A stretch of DNA of 64,000 nucleotides from Flammula alnicola (lineage: Eukaryota > Basidiomycota > Agaricomycetes > Agaricales > Strophariaceae). Shown here piece after piece: positions 33,309 through 44,584 of this stretch. Numbering within the stretch: position 1 is the first letter of the stretch; every line of letters starts with the position of its first letter. The DNA is taken from positions 248,001-312,000 of the forward strand of contig JADNRV010000032.1 of the NCBI GenBank assembly GCA_015499995.1, read 5' to 3'. The notes under the pieces are model-generated. The model made no database searches. It worked only from the letters and a program-made list of their open reading frames with translations, and was not told the DNA's origin. The position numbers and the translations under genes were made by a program.

Positions 33309-33841
33309 ATCCTCCCAGTCGCCGCCATATTCCCTACCCTATACAGCTGCAAGGCAGAAAATTTCAATCAGTCGTCTCGCGTCTGGAATGTAATGTTGAC
33401 GGAACAGACGTTCATATACATACCTACTTTTGTTTACGGTGACATCTGGGTACAGGTTTCATTCTCGTCGCTGGGTGTTTGGTGTTTGATTTCATGTCCC
33501 AACGTCAGTATTCAATGATAACCCGCATTGCTATGTTCTGTAGAATATGGATACCTGTATTGGGGGATAACATGTGTTGCAATACTTATCTATTTCAACA
33601 CGAGACATCGAGCAAAGAGGGGAAGGGTTCATCTGCGACACGACAAAGGCAATGCACACCGCACCATGCACATATTCTTTGGCACATTCGTCTTTGTGTA
33701 TTTATGCTTTCAAAAGAATTGGGTTGCAACTACGTAAATAAATTGTAGAAAGGGTCGCGGTGATCGAAAGGAAACTTGGTCCCCCATCTTGCCACTCACT
33801 TTCATACTTTATCCAATACCGACGCCGCTTCTTCACTAAGT
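33309..33841. other. intergenic between STE24 and MYND gene
   Basis: About 530 bases holding the STE24 3' UTR and the promoter of the MYND gene. No gene seen. Confidence 0.5.
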
Positions 33842-34654
33842 ATGGACCGAAACATATTCAACATGAGAGATGAGGTATACCTGATATTCCTTAAGAGTCG
33901 CTGATGCCGGCATTCACGAGCATCCGTTTTATTTCACAGGAACACTTCCCCACTTTCGCTGAGCTTCCGGAGGACGACGACATTGATCTGCGGTATTACG
34001 ACGACCCCTCCTACGGCGTCACCGGACCCATCAAACATTGGTGCCTCCTCGTCGAGATTGTTGAGCAGATCCCATACCTGCGGCCCATGTTCACAGTCAA
34101 AGACAAAGCTGGCAAACAGTTCCTCGTCGCGTTTTACTTGGACAACAACATCGTTCAGCCTAAGATATGGGAGAAGCGTTGCAAAGTTGGGGGGGTTATA
34201 GCCCTCATGTATGCGACTAGTCATTACTTCGCGGATGGCCAGCATGGTGTTCGAGTCGAGGAGGTGGAGAATATCAAGGTACGTACCTTCTCTTCTTCGT
34301 GAAATGAGATGGATATTGACCGTTAATGGAATCTCGAATAGTTCCTTCCTTGCAGCTTAGACTCGCTATTGCGCGTTGGAGACGACCTCGACAAACCGGC
34401 CGACAACAAGTGTGGCTCATGCAGAAGTCCTGCCGCTGGCTTGCAATGCTCGCGTTGTTCTGTTGTCAAGTATTGCGGAAAGGTCCGTAATATCCTCTCT
34501 CTTTTTCAGGCAGCTCAAAGTATTTTAAATTCTTCAGGACTGCCAAACGCGCGACTGGAAGATGCGACACAAGAACGAATGCGTTGTTATCCAACAGGTG
34601 GCTGAATGGATGGGAAAGGATTGGGAAGATTTCGATGAGTATTGGATGGACTAG
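33842..34654 (+). CDS. MYND zinc-finger protein
   Basis: Exons 33842-33874, 33940-34278, 34342-34482 and 34538-34654 join in phase to 209 residues. The first exon encodes only MDRNIFNMRDE. The middle is an uncharacterised domain (DDPSYGVTGPIKHWCLLVEI, PMFTVKDKAGKQFLVAFYLD). The C-terminal MYND finger has all ligands: CGSCRSP, CSRC, YCGKDCQTRDWKMRHKNEC. MYND fingers bind proline-rich peptides, so a protein-interaction role is likely. The tail (WMGKDWEDFDEYWMD) is acidic. This layout of an N-terminal domain and a C-terminal MYND is frequent in Agaricomycetes. The partner is unknown. No break was seen. Confidence 0.9.
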
Positions 34655-34744
34655 ATGCCAGACGTCCACTAATATTTTTTTAAATAACCGGATTGCATGT
34701 CTTTTGTTCCCTTCGCGAATTGCCAAAATAATACAAAAATAATA

Positions 34745-34769
34745 ACGCGTCGACAAGGCGTCGACGCGT
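34745..34769. repeat. perfect inverted repeat with two ACGCGT cores
   Basis: Arms acgcgtcgac (34745-34754) and gtcgacgcgt (34760-34769) flank a 5-base loop, aaggc. It lies 90 bases after the MYND stop and 298 bases before the F-box gene at 35067. It could be a hairpin or a paired protein-binding site; ACGCGT is the core of the MCB cell-cycle element. Confidence 0.7.
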
Positions 34770-35066
34770 CAATTAACCCAGTCAGGTGGGGATACCCTCA
34801 GCCAATCAGCGCCTGTCTATTACGCGGCCAGGTAGGGCCAGGTCAAAAAGTCTTGTTGCTGACTGTTGCTTAGTACAGCTTAGTACCAATCGCTTCTTTG
34901 AAGCTACTAGGAGCTTTGTATGTCATTCTCTAGCTTTTATTCGGGCTGTTCAGTATACCATCAACTCTTTTACAAAGTCGGAATCCCAATCGAGGTAAGA
35001 GCCAAAAAGTTATATATATCCCAGAAACATTGTAACTAAAACCCCATTGCGTTCTAGTTCGATATT

Positions 35067-36581
35067 ATGACTGAGACGAGCGAAGATGGCGTACCTGCGA
35101 GTGGAGAGGTGCTTGAGTGTGCAACTCAAGGCTCTTCTACTACGGTCCATAATGAGGCTGAAGATGCGAAGACAGATAGCCCTGGATCGAACACGGATAG
35201 CTCAACAAATTGCCCAATCGCCTCCTTGCCTCAGGAACTATTGGCGTTCATTCTGGATATGGCCCGCAGCGACACAATACCCGTAAACGAAGCAGGGGCA
35301 CGGCCGCTGAAGGAGATATTGATAACCGCTTCGCAGGTCTCAAGCTTCTGGCGGTTCGTCGTACTAGAGAACCCCCTGTGGTGGTCGTGTATCACGATAA
35401 CGCCTCCGTGGAACCTCGACGAAATCGAGACCTATTTAAAGAGATCCCAGCAATGCCCTCTCGATCTTCGAATATACGTGCACCTAAACTACCATACCAT
35501 CCGCGATGAAGATACCCCTTTACCACCACTTCACGACTATCAGGGCCTTCGCGATATTTTATACCCTCATTTTCATCGCTGTCGCATCTTTCACTTCCAA
35601 GGAATCTTCAACAAGGACGTATACCTCCCATTCTACTTATTAGAGCCACTGCTCGACATGGACATGCCATACCTTGAGGAATTTACCTTTGACGGCGAAC
35701 TCCTTCATATCCCCAGCAGTTTCAAGCCCGTGCGAAAGGCGATCTTCTCTTCTGCTCCACGCTTGCGGGATATTCGACTTGGGGGGATCGGGTTTTTGAA
35801 CTTCTCCCCTCCTCTATCTTCAGTGACGACACTACACCTTTCGAAGGCAATGGACAAAGGCGATTTAACCTTCCAAGAGTTCGGCAGCATGCTGGAGGCA
35901 TGCCCGTGCTTAACTTCCCTAACGGTATACGACGACCTCTTGAGTCATTGGTCTGATGACCTAGAGCTCACAGGTTGTAATGTGCCATTACTTGAAACCC
36001 TCTGCATCCTTGGCAACATGCTATCGGTGTCAGAGCTGCTCTTGTTCCTGTTAGCTCCAAAGCTACGAGAACTCGTCATCGCACCGATCGTCGGTGGAGA
36101 TTTGACGCTGCTCCTTTCACGTCCTCGATCTTTCCACCAATCCCATTTTCCTCTCCTCACATCCCTCACCTTGGCACCTGCTCATCCAGAAGCATTCGAG
36201 GCTGTTGCGAGTGCATCCACTTGCTTCCCAAAGGTCGAGCTTCTAATTCTCGCCAACGTTTATTTCGCACAATTTCTAGATGTCTTTCTGGAGGACAGTG
36301 TCGTCTTCCCAAACCTCCACGACCTTGCATTCACGAGCATTGACAAATTCATTGCCAATGAAATGCCTACCGTGTATGCATTCCGTCAATCACGGAATGT
36401 ACCGCTCAGGACTATGTTTGTGGATACGGCCTCCATTCAGAAACTTTCTTCCCATAGACATCCATGGGATGATTGGAGTCGTATTAATGTTGTGGAAGCT
36501 AACCTATGGGAACGCCAACGGAGGAGAGCATTGTATAGCAACGTAGAAGACCTTTTTGTCGGTAGACCGTTTGATGAATAG
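35067..36581 (+). CDS. F-box protein (intact, single exon)
   Basis: An uninterrupted 504-codon frame with an ATG at 35067. An acidic, disordered N-terminus (TDSPGSNTDSSTNC) precedes the F-box at about residues 50-105 (IASLPQELLAFILDMARSD, ASQVSSFWRFVVLENPLWWS). The rest is leucine-rich (FSPPLSSVTTLHLSKAMDKG, MLEACPCLTSLTVYDDLLSH, LLETLCILGNMLSVSELLLF), as in substrate-receptor regions of SCF ubiquitin ligases. A probable intron in the 5' UTR (gtaaga at 34996 to ttctag at 35058) lies just upstream. The gene has no lesion, in contrast to the F-box relics at 3-10 kb and 55 kb. The target is unknown. Confidence 0.85.
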   Translation: MTETSEDGVPASGEVLECATQGSSTTVHNEAEDAKTDSPGSNTDSSTNCPIASLPQELLAFILDMARSDTIPVNEAGARPLKEILITASQVSSFWRFVVLENPLWWSCITITPPWNLDEIETYLKRSQQCPLDLRIYVHLNYHTIRDEDTPLPPLHDYQGLRDILYPHFHRCRIFHFQGIFNKDVYLPFYLLEPLLDMDMPYLEEFTFDGELLHIPSSFKPVRKAIFSSAPRLRDIRLGGIGFLNFSPPLSSVTTLHLSKAMDKGDLTFQEFGSMLEACPCLTSLTVYDDLLSHWSDDLELTGCNVPLLETLCILGNMLSVSELLLFLLAPKLRELVIAPIVGGDLTLLLSRPRSFHQSHFPLLTSLTLAPAHPEAFEAVASASTCFPKVELLILANVYFAQFLDVFLEDSVVFPNLHDLAFTSIDKFIANEMPTVYAFRQSRNVPLRTMFVDTASIQKLSSHRHPWDDWSRINVVEANLWERQRRRALYSNVEDLFVGRPFDE

Positions 36582-36830
36582 TGAATATTCCGATTTTTAT
36601 GTTTCACAACAGAGGGACATAGGGGTGGTGGAGAACAAACGAAAGGTCTACATGTTACAGTGTAAGTTACAGCCACCCCTACTCGGGCGCACATGACTAT
36701 TGTGTACCATGATTTTCAAGCCTATATCAAGCTTCGAAGCTTCATAGATCAGACTGTGGTATAAGTAGTAGATTCGCGCCTAGATCACCCTCAAAGATAT
36801 ATATCCGACATGGTCTTGTTGGCCAATAAT

Positions 36831-38241
36831 TCACTTCACTTCGTCCTTCGTTGCTCTCCGTCGTTCTGCCCACTCTTTCAACCTTTTCCGTCGAGCTTCT
36901 TTGACAGGTTCTTCGACGGCTTGAGGCTCTTCTGTTGCAGTCTGTGATCCAGAATTCTTGTCTGCTGGCGTGTGATCCTTCACCACTGGCACACTGACGT
37001 CTCCTACACCGCTATCCTCACCGCCAGACTCACTATCGTCACTTCCATACCCCGCCAAAACTCCTAAGCCAGCAGATTTCTCTGCTTCTTTCTCCTCTTT
37101 CTCTTTCTCCTTCTCTATCCGTGCCTTGGCCTTGGCCAAATTCCATGCACGTTTCCATCTTCCTCGAAGGAAGGAGAAGCGTCGGTCGCTTCCGTGATTT
37201 GCCAGAATTCGCAACTCTAACTGGGCGGCATTAGGTGAAGATAAAAGATGCGTAGCTGTTCGTCGCATCAAGTCTTTCTGGACGTCATCCGGCTATGGTG
37301 CCTGTCTGTTAGTAGGAAAAACAGAGAATCTGCAAGCCGCAACAACGCACCTCCTCGTCACTGCCACCCCAAACGTCCTCTGCTTCACAGGTTTCTTCTT
37401 CCACGCCGTCTTCCTGTTGCCGAGCTTTCAGACGCTCTTCTCTGGTCTGTTCTAGGAGACGCCGACGTTTCTCGCGGTGGAAATCTTCCATCTCATCCGG
37501 GGTGAAAAAGAAAGTGTCTTCGGCGTCGGATGGGATGTCTGACCATCCACTAGGTGAGGCTGGCGTGGCTTCGAGGGTCTTTTCGGTTGGAAGAGAGTCG
37601 AGAAGGAGACGCGCATCGTACCTATACAAATACAAAACCGTCAGTCGGTGGACAAGAAAGGAAGGCGAAAGAGGGAAAATTGACTTCGCTGCAATAACAT
37701 TTTGCTACGTATAAAATCTCGCAAGCGATTATATCATGTCATAAACACAGAAGCGAGAAGACAGACAAAACGGTGGCCAAGTCTTCAAGTAAAATATCAA
37801 AGTGTGGCAGACGTACCGGTCAACCCAAATGGAAGAATGGGGGTTTTGCTTCGTAGGTGGCATTGCATCGTCATCATTTCCAACAGGAGAGTAGCCACTA
37901 GTGGAATCATCACCCCACTCAATCAACGCTGAGCCTATCTTTGAGACGACATGTACTACAGCGCCTTGCATTCCCTCCGAGGCCGGATACTCGACAACCT
38001 CCAGAGACTGAGCTGCCGCTTTGGCAGATGGACCGCGTATGATGTCAGCTTCATGGGCTTGGATGTAGAGAGCCTTAAGCGGATCAGCTTCCCTGCTCGC
38101 CTGCCCCGCCCCTTCTAGCTGCTGGTGGCCTTCGTGGTGGCTTAGGAATTTGAATCCTGGTGGACTCGAACTTCGGGGAGGTACAGCATCATGAGGGTGA
38201 TGGCCTGAATGGTGCTTGCGCTTCCGGTTATTGTGGCTCAT
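36831..38241 (-). CDS. charged, probably nuclear, conserved fungal protein of unknown function
   Basis: Three exons on the minus strand (38241-37817, 37621-37351, 37292-36831) join in phase to 385 residues. The N-terminus is basic and His-rich (MSHNNRKRKHHSGHHPHDAV). Next is WVDRYDARLLLDSLPTEKTL, then SGWSDIPSDAEDTFFFTPDE and a charged helix (DFHREKRRRLLEQTREERLK). The best conserved-looking block is DLMRRTATHLLSSPNAAQLE followed by RILANHGSDRRFSFLRGRW, near residues 240-280. The tail is an acidic and Lys/Arg-rich coil. The composition and the block resemble RNA-processing-associated proteins of fungi, but I cannot name the family. No membrane or signal segment. It ends convergent to the F-box gene at 35067. 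Confidence 0.78.
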
Positions 38242-39204
38242 ATCTTCAGAGAATCAGTTATCGCCACTGGTGCATCCTTGGTCGCGGATGGTTGGTTTGG
38301 AAACGTCTTTGGTCTTACTTGGCAAAAGCTTCTCGACCCCGGCCCGCCTTCCGTGTGGCGCTATTCCCAAATCAGCCACTCGATTCAGAGGTCGTTACTG
38401 ACAGCAACCTCGATCGTCGAGCAGCCGCAAGTGATCTCGAGAAACGAGCGAGAATGCATCAAACTTCTAGACTGTAGTACAAGAGATCAGAGTTCTAGTT
38501 TGAACGCCAATATATCTCTGCAATGTTTTCAGGGAACTTCAAGTTACGACCTGGCGGAGCCATATGCATCTATCCGGCTCAATTTCTGCTAATGGACAGT
38601 GGGATTGGTTTAAGATGTTAATTTGCGGTAGGCTAAGTAATGTTTTAGACTACTCGAGCCTGAACGTTCTCACTGGTTGTCCCTTTCTGTAAAGACTAAA
38701 CTTCTTGTCGCTATCGCTAACAACGAGCAGTTCTTTGTAATTCTACGTCTGCCTACTCTCTGTAATACCTAGATATAAACAGCAGATATAAACGTCTTGA
38801 GTATCTAATGACGTAGGTAGTTATGTTAATGTATCGACATTGTCAACGTTAGCATCCCGCGACCATTCAAGCCTTCAGACTGCCAGCGCTCATTTCCAAT
38901 AGCACAAAAAAGCAACTTCAATTATTTTCAAACTAATCTCCTGGCTCTAATTTGTCGCGAGCTAGACAAACGCATATCAGATGTACTAGGCGTTCTTCGG
39001 AAGATACCATCCCTCTCGTAGTTTAGTACCTTGAAGTTCCAATGGTAATGTCAACGTGGTATCTCACTAATTGATGTCCGGGAGGAATCTAGAAATGAGG
39101 CTGCAGGCATACCTCACTCGTCCTTCGGACTATAAAGCCTAGTCAAAGTGTGTATTGAAAATTGACAGCTGAGGTCTTTTCTCCCAGTTAACAACGCTTC
39201 AGCC
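38242..39204. other. intergenic between divergent genes
   Basis: About 960 bases. On the plus side a TATA box (tataaag, 39131-39137) stands 68 bases before the HsbA ATG. The rest holds no supported gene; a 127-codon frame at 38209-38592 lacks any family signature. Confidence 0.55.
39131..39137 (+). promoter_or_regulatory. TATA box of HsbA gene
   Basis: tataaag in the context ggactataaagcc, 68 bases upstream of the ATG at 39205, a normal distance for strongly expressed basidiomycete genes. Confidence 0.6.
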
Positions 39205-39929
39205 ATGGTTCATATCAAGCCCACTTTGCTCGTCCTCGTATCCTTTGCTGTCTCTTGCATGTCGGCAGCAACAGTTTCCAGCATTGAGACAGATATCAAC
39301 AACATGATGTCCCAGGCTATTTCTCTCGAACAGACCTTCAAGTCAATCAACAGTGTTAACTGGATGTTTTCGGCCACGGTAAGATCTCCCTATTTCAACA
39401 GTGTAGGTGCTCATTTGGGGGCGGGATCTATCCAGAACCTGCATACCGGGGTCGATAGCTTAGCATCTGCTATGAACCAGATTGCCGATGATATCAAGGT
39501 AAGTGTAACCGAAGACCCCAGCCCATTCACTAATCTGTATTTATGTAACCAAAACGCAGGCCATGCCGACTCAGCCAGCATCCGTCGCCGATGCAACGAC
39601 CATCCTGAAGGCACTCCAGCCACTCCAGATACTTGGACCACAGTTTCTTCAGACCCTCACCAGCAATAAGGCAACCTTGACGAAAATTCCAGTTATCGGT
39701 AGTCTCGCCCCTGCCGTGGTCAAACAAGAGTTGCTCATCGTTAGCAATGCCGCTACAAACCTTGAAAATGTTATGATGGCTGCGACTCCGGTACGTCGCG
39801 TTAGCAAGGATATTTTCTAATTTCTTTGCTAAATCCATATAAATTCAGGACTCCCTGAAGAGCAACGCGACTGCCATCAAGACAGCTATTGACAACTCTC
39901 TTCAATCGGCCTTGAAGGCCTACAACTAA
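39205..39929 (+). CDS. HsbA-type hydrophobic-surface-binding secreted protein
   Basis: Exons 39205-39498, 39560-39790 and 39849-39929 join in phase to 201 residues. A signal peptide is clear at residues 1-21 (KPTLLVLVSFAVSCMSAATV). The remainder is an all-helical HsbA domain (SSIETDINNMMSQAISLEQT, NLHTGVDSLASAMNQIADDI, ILKALQPLQILGPQFLQTLT, LTKIPVIGSLAPAVVKQELL). In Aspergillus HsbA coats hydrophobic surfaces and recruits cutinase. Here an extracellular surface-binding role is inferred from the family. It has no cysteines in the mature helical part, unlike hydrophobins. Strong TATA box upstream. The stop is at 39927-39929. Confidence 0.88.
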
Positions 39930-40788
39930 AGCGTCTAATTTTTTCGACCTCTTCAAAGTTTTCTGATCTAGACAGAATTAAATAGTTTGAGATTATACCT
40001 ATTGGTTGACCGCACAATTTTATTGCAATTACTTATACAAAAAATTCGAAAGGGTTACTAACGACAAGAATCGTTGGTAGCGCGTGTCGGGCGAACTGGC
40101 GCATTTAACCAGGCGGGAATCCAAAGGACCCAGAAAACTTGCTCGGTAAACATGTTCCGTTTTGTTTAGAAGCAGAGAATACGATAATTCGAGCTGTAAT
40201 AAGCAAAAGAACCCGATGGTCGAAGTAGGTATAGTTATAGTAATGTAAATCCGACACTGAGTTGAAGAAAAAGGCCGTCACGATGATGATTACATATCTC
40301 GATCCGGATCCACGTCTTGGTATAGTTTTATAACTTTACAGTTTTTCTGTGGGAAGAAGATAGAGAATGGGGGATCGAACGTCGACATGCTCGGACCTGA
40401 CCTGGATTTGCGGTTGAGAGTGGGACGCAGACAGAAACGACAGACATTTGCAGGGGAAGAGTGAAAACTAACAATGGTACCTTTCGTGGGTCCCCAGTGC
40501 ACACGCTACAAGGCATGGAAGCAGAGCTCACGCTGTGCCTAGCATGCGTTCCCGGATCTTTCTCTCCGTCCATGAAGTATCTCGTTAGTGTTCCCGCCGG
40601 GTACCACCCAGTCCGAATGAATGTCCTTACAGTTGGCCGTCCCCCTTCGCGCGATCAAGCCCTGATAATTAGCTTCCTCCGCAGGCATTTGTTGATAAAT
40701 CCAAGAAGGAACCTCCGCGTGATGTGATAGAAGTAAGAAGAAAACAATGCCATGGTGCAATAGTTGACAGTTGTGTTTAATTGAGGGA
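39930..40788. other. intergenic between convergent genes
   Basis: About 860 bases between the 3' ends of HsbA and the duplicated-exon gene. No supported coding sequence, tRNA or repeat. Confidence 0.5.
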
Positions 40789-43723
40789 TCAGAGCACGAA
40801 ATGATCTCCACGTTGTGTGTCCCAATTAGCACGACCTCCTTTTCGCACACGACGGCGAATTGGAGGTGCGACGATAGGTATAGCGCCGCCACGTGCGGGA
40901 GTCCAATGAACTGGTGTGGGTTGATTTTCCGAGTCGGAGATCCTAACAGATTTTGGAACAAAAGCTGGTGCGTGAGGAGTAAGGGCCCGGGAGGACTTGG
41001 AAGTCGAAGTCTGTCATTGAAAAATGGTTAGTTGGGGGGGGGGGGGTAAGGATGCTGATGAAGTTTACGTACCTTGAATCTATGGTTGTGAACGGTTTCC
41101 ACTGGAATCATGGATACGATTTCAAGTTGGTCATTGTTGTTTAACAGCGCATCAAGAGACGAAGCTCGATAATGGGAGTATAGCTTCGAGTCCGATACGG
41201 GCTGACGACCACAAGGTTAGCTCAAATTATAATTAAATGATGCATAACTGTATTTACATACCATGCTGGATTTAACGTGATATCGTTCTTCGTTTTGGAT
41301 TACGGCTGAAGAAAAGACATCGAGCTCCTCCTTAACTTCAGATGGTACTACTTCCGGACGTTGGGGACTCGGAGAGCACAGAGGGTGTGACATAGCAAGA
41401 GCGATATCGACGGAGATTCGGGAAAACTCCTCACCTAGCTCCTCAGGCTGGGGACTGTTACCAATCTTTTTAACATTGCCCAAAAAAAATTGTTTAACAG
41501 CATCATCCTAAAGAGAGAAATCAAGTTAAAATAAATAGCAACTCAAATCACGATACGACTTTCCTCTATATCGGGTATGCTCGCCTCGTCTGCTGAAGGA
41601 CCCTCGGCAGTGGGAAGCTCTTGCAGATACTCTTTTTGCATAATATCTCCGAACATTTCATTGGCGAGCGCAACTCCGACACTGGTTTCACAGAATCGTT
41701 CAGAGGCTCTGCTCTGTCCTTCTGGGGTCATCAACGCAGTGGCATCCATAAGCTGAATAGTATTCGTAAAAACCCGTGTATGCCTGTGTAAAAATCGATT
41801 TCATCGTACCTCGATCTGAACAGATTCTTCTGCGTCATTCTTTCCCAAGGCCCGTGAGATATTGGCCTAAAATACGAGATAAGAATATATATAGCAAGAT
41901 TAAATGTTGTTACTACAAGGACTCACCTCCATAAAATCTCCGAAACTGTCACTGGCAACTGTGGTTTCAACCGCAAGGACTTGTCGAACAATTTCCTTAT
42001 GTTTTCCATTGGTCGTTCTAGCGACAGCAGCATCCTGGCAATTCCTATTCAAAGGAGGGCCACATACCGCAAGAGGTCAAATGGGAAAATACCTCGATTT
42101 CTATAGATTCATCCTCACTCTTGTCCAAGGCACCCGATATGTCAGCCTAGACATTCAATGAGCAAACCACGAATGAAGACTACAAAACCATCTGTATGAA
42201 ACACTCGCCTCCGTGAAATCTCCATAGCTTTCACTTCCAGACACCACCTCTACCAAGGAGGTTTCTTGGGCAATTGTTTCCATGTCGTTAATCATCTTGT
42301 ATTTGTTCCCGCCAGCGGTAACATCATCCGCAACCTAGAAAAGTTCTTAATCATCGCCTGATTTAATTGAATGATGCTTCTGCGTACCTCCATTTCGCTC
42401 GATTTTTCAAGTTCGCCCTCCTTTGCCTCTGCAGTAGCAAGTGAGGTATCACTGGTATCAGCCTGACATATTTGGTCAGTAGATGATCACGAGACGACTC
42501 GAAAAGAGATTCACCTTAATGGCATCAACGCCTCCGGTTGACTCTTTCTTAGGTCCGGTCCGAATTTCTTTGACCTCCTCTACCACCTCAGCAGGGAGGA
42601 TCTCAACAGATAGGGTCTTGACATCGTCAGCAGAAGAAATTTCTACATCTTCGATAGGCATGACCTTGATATCCACAGAAGCCGTCTTGATAACTAGGGC
42701 ATCGACCACGTGGGCAGGCGTGTTGACCTTGACGACAATGACTTCTTTGATGTCCACAATTTTGGGCCCATGAATTTCATCGATGATAATAAGTCCGTCG
42801 TTGGTGGCATCGTGGTCTGAGCCAACGTTCGAGCCCTCAGAAGAGGACTCCTGGATAACAACGTCATGAAAGTCCCGGATTTCATCGTTTGCGATCTCGT
42901 CATACCTGCTGTCGAAAGTGTTGAATTCCTCTTCGTCAGAGTCGACAACCTCTTCCACGACAACACCAGACTCAGTTGGGCCATCAATAATACGAAGAGG
43001 TTTCTTAGGTCCTTGGAATGCATGGGAGTCGTCCAAGAGGTAAACCGACAGGAAGGCAAGGAAGACGGAAGCCGAACAAAGGGCCATGGCGAAGAGCTCG
43101 ATTAAGAGGCTGGTAAAGAACCAGATACGAGTAGAGCCGCGACCATTGGAGACGAAGTGCGAAGAAATGCTGTGAAGCTTGTCCGTAGAGAAAGAGAGTA
43201 TTCGTCTGGTTAAGCCCCAGAAGTAGTACGCAGTAGCCTTGAGGTAATCATCATCGCAGAGAGTGCGAAGGCCGAGGTCAACACCTCTCACAATGAGGCC
43301 AGCAGGAGCCTTGAGACGCAGCACAGCATTGCCGGCAGGGCTCTCATGAAGAGCCTGGACGCCCTTCTTAGCAACAGAACCGGCCTTCTCGAGGAGGTAT
43401 TTGGAGGCAACATGGAGAGTCGCCTGTGCGCGGAGCCTGACCAGAGGGAGCGTCAGGTCGCAGCTCTCCCGGAAACCGTGCGTGCAAACGAAGAAGATGC
43501 AGGCGACGTTCTCGACAGCCGCGTAAAGCAGGGCAGTCTCGAAGCGGCCGTGGCGTTCTACGAGCAGAGAGATGGGCGTGCGGCCTTGGGAGGCGGACAC
43601 GTCGGGCGCGTGTTCCGCGAAGGCCAAACGCTCGGAGAGCAAATGCAAGGCGGGTTTGGCGATAGAGATTCCAGAAACAATTTTCCCTATCATGTAGTCA
43701 CCGAAGGGGATGGAGAAAGGCAT
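40789..43723 (-). CDS. membrane-associated protein with tandemly duplicated exon pairs, unknown function
   Basis: Ten or so exons on the minus strand. Exon 1 (43723 to about 42512) encodes about 400 residues. These comprise an amphipathic region (ATLHVASKYLLEKAGSVAKK), YYFWGLTRRIL, a strong hydrophobic segment (IWFFTSLLIELFAMALCSAS and onward) and then an acidic tail (VVDSDEEEFNTFDSRYDEIA). Then short exons alternate in two types. Type A: ADTSDTSLATAEA, ADISGALDKSEDESIEIE, ANISRALGKNDAEESVQIE. Type B ends in SESYGDFTE, SDSFGDFME or NEMFGDIMQ. All introns there are phase 0. Last exons read PVSDSKLYSHYRASSLDALL and APPIRRRVRKGGRANWDTQR, with stop at 40789. The helix-rich N-terminus recalls lipid-droplet or ER-associated proteins, but no family is certain. 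Confidence 0.75.
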
Positions 43724-44584
43724 GATACTACCTTTGAGAGAATATAATTGTGATGAAGCAGTAGATTTGAGCTCGAGACGTGTGATGTTGCAATGGTTGA
43801 GTTTTTCTTGTCGTCAGTCATCCGCGTCCCAGCTGGCGAGGATTTTATACGCGTTCAATGTGGCTGGCATGGGCATGGTTCAGAAGCTGACGGACTGTCG
43901 GTCGGTCTCAATTCGAATATGTGGCAAAGTGTGATCAGTCCTCGAGTCCTGGTTGAAATGTCGATCAAGGATGCCTAGGTGAATTAAATACCGCTGCGTA
44001 GCCCGACGGGATCTATTGCCGTGTCGTGGTACCATCGCCCGCCCCTCCTTTGTATCTTGACAGTATAGTTGTTTTAAACCGCCGGACTAAGGAATTTTCA
44101 GATATAAGTTGAATACATGGAGACTTGATCATGAGAGTAGGAAGCAAGCCTGAAAGGATCACTCGTGGAAATATGATGTTGATCGGGTACCTTACTTAGA
44201 CCTGGTTTATTATTTCCATCGACGGCTTGTCGTCGGTCGACGGCCTAAAGTATTGTGATTCACAACTTAGCGACTCGAGGAAAGATAGATCATCGAGGAA
44301 TCGCTTTGAGCAAACAAAACTGTGCGAAGTTATTTTGGTAAGTTACTGCGGACTCGGAGACATTGGTGTGCTGATTACTATCTGCCCGAATTTATAAACT
44401 TAAAATTATTGTCCACACATTGGATCCTCCTCCGTAGGATATATTACATATTGGTACTAGTAAACAAAAAGATGGGGTATATGCGTCTATTATTCCTGTA
44501 ATCCTAGGGCGTGTTATGTAAATATTAAAAGACCATTGAATGAAAGCGTCAGGGTAGCATCACAGTTCAGAATATACCGAAGTT
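43724..44584. other. intergenic
   Basis: About 860 bases between the start of the duplicated-exon gene and the 3' end of the NTF2-like gene, both minus strand. No gene seen. Confidence 0.5.

Noticed and set aside
38209..38592. 127-codon plus-strand frame upstream of the charged-protein gene
   Set aside because: Overlaps the start of the minus-strand gene, has no domain, and its composition looks like chance.
39379..39406. Intron-like segment gtaag...gtgtag inside HsbA exon 1
   Set aside because: Only 28 nt, and removing it breaks the phase with exon 2. The frame is open through it.
41034..41046. Run of 13 G
   Set aside because: Lies in an intron of the duplicated-exon gene. A homopolymer alone, with no other sign of a functional element.
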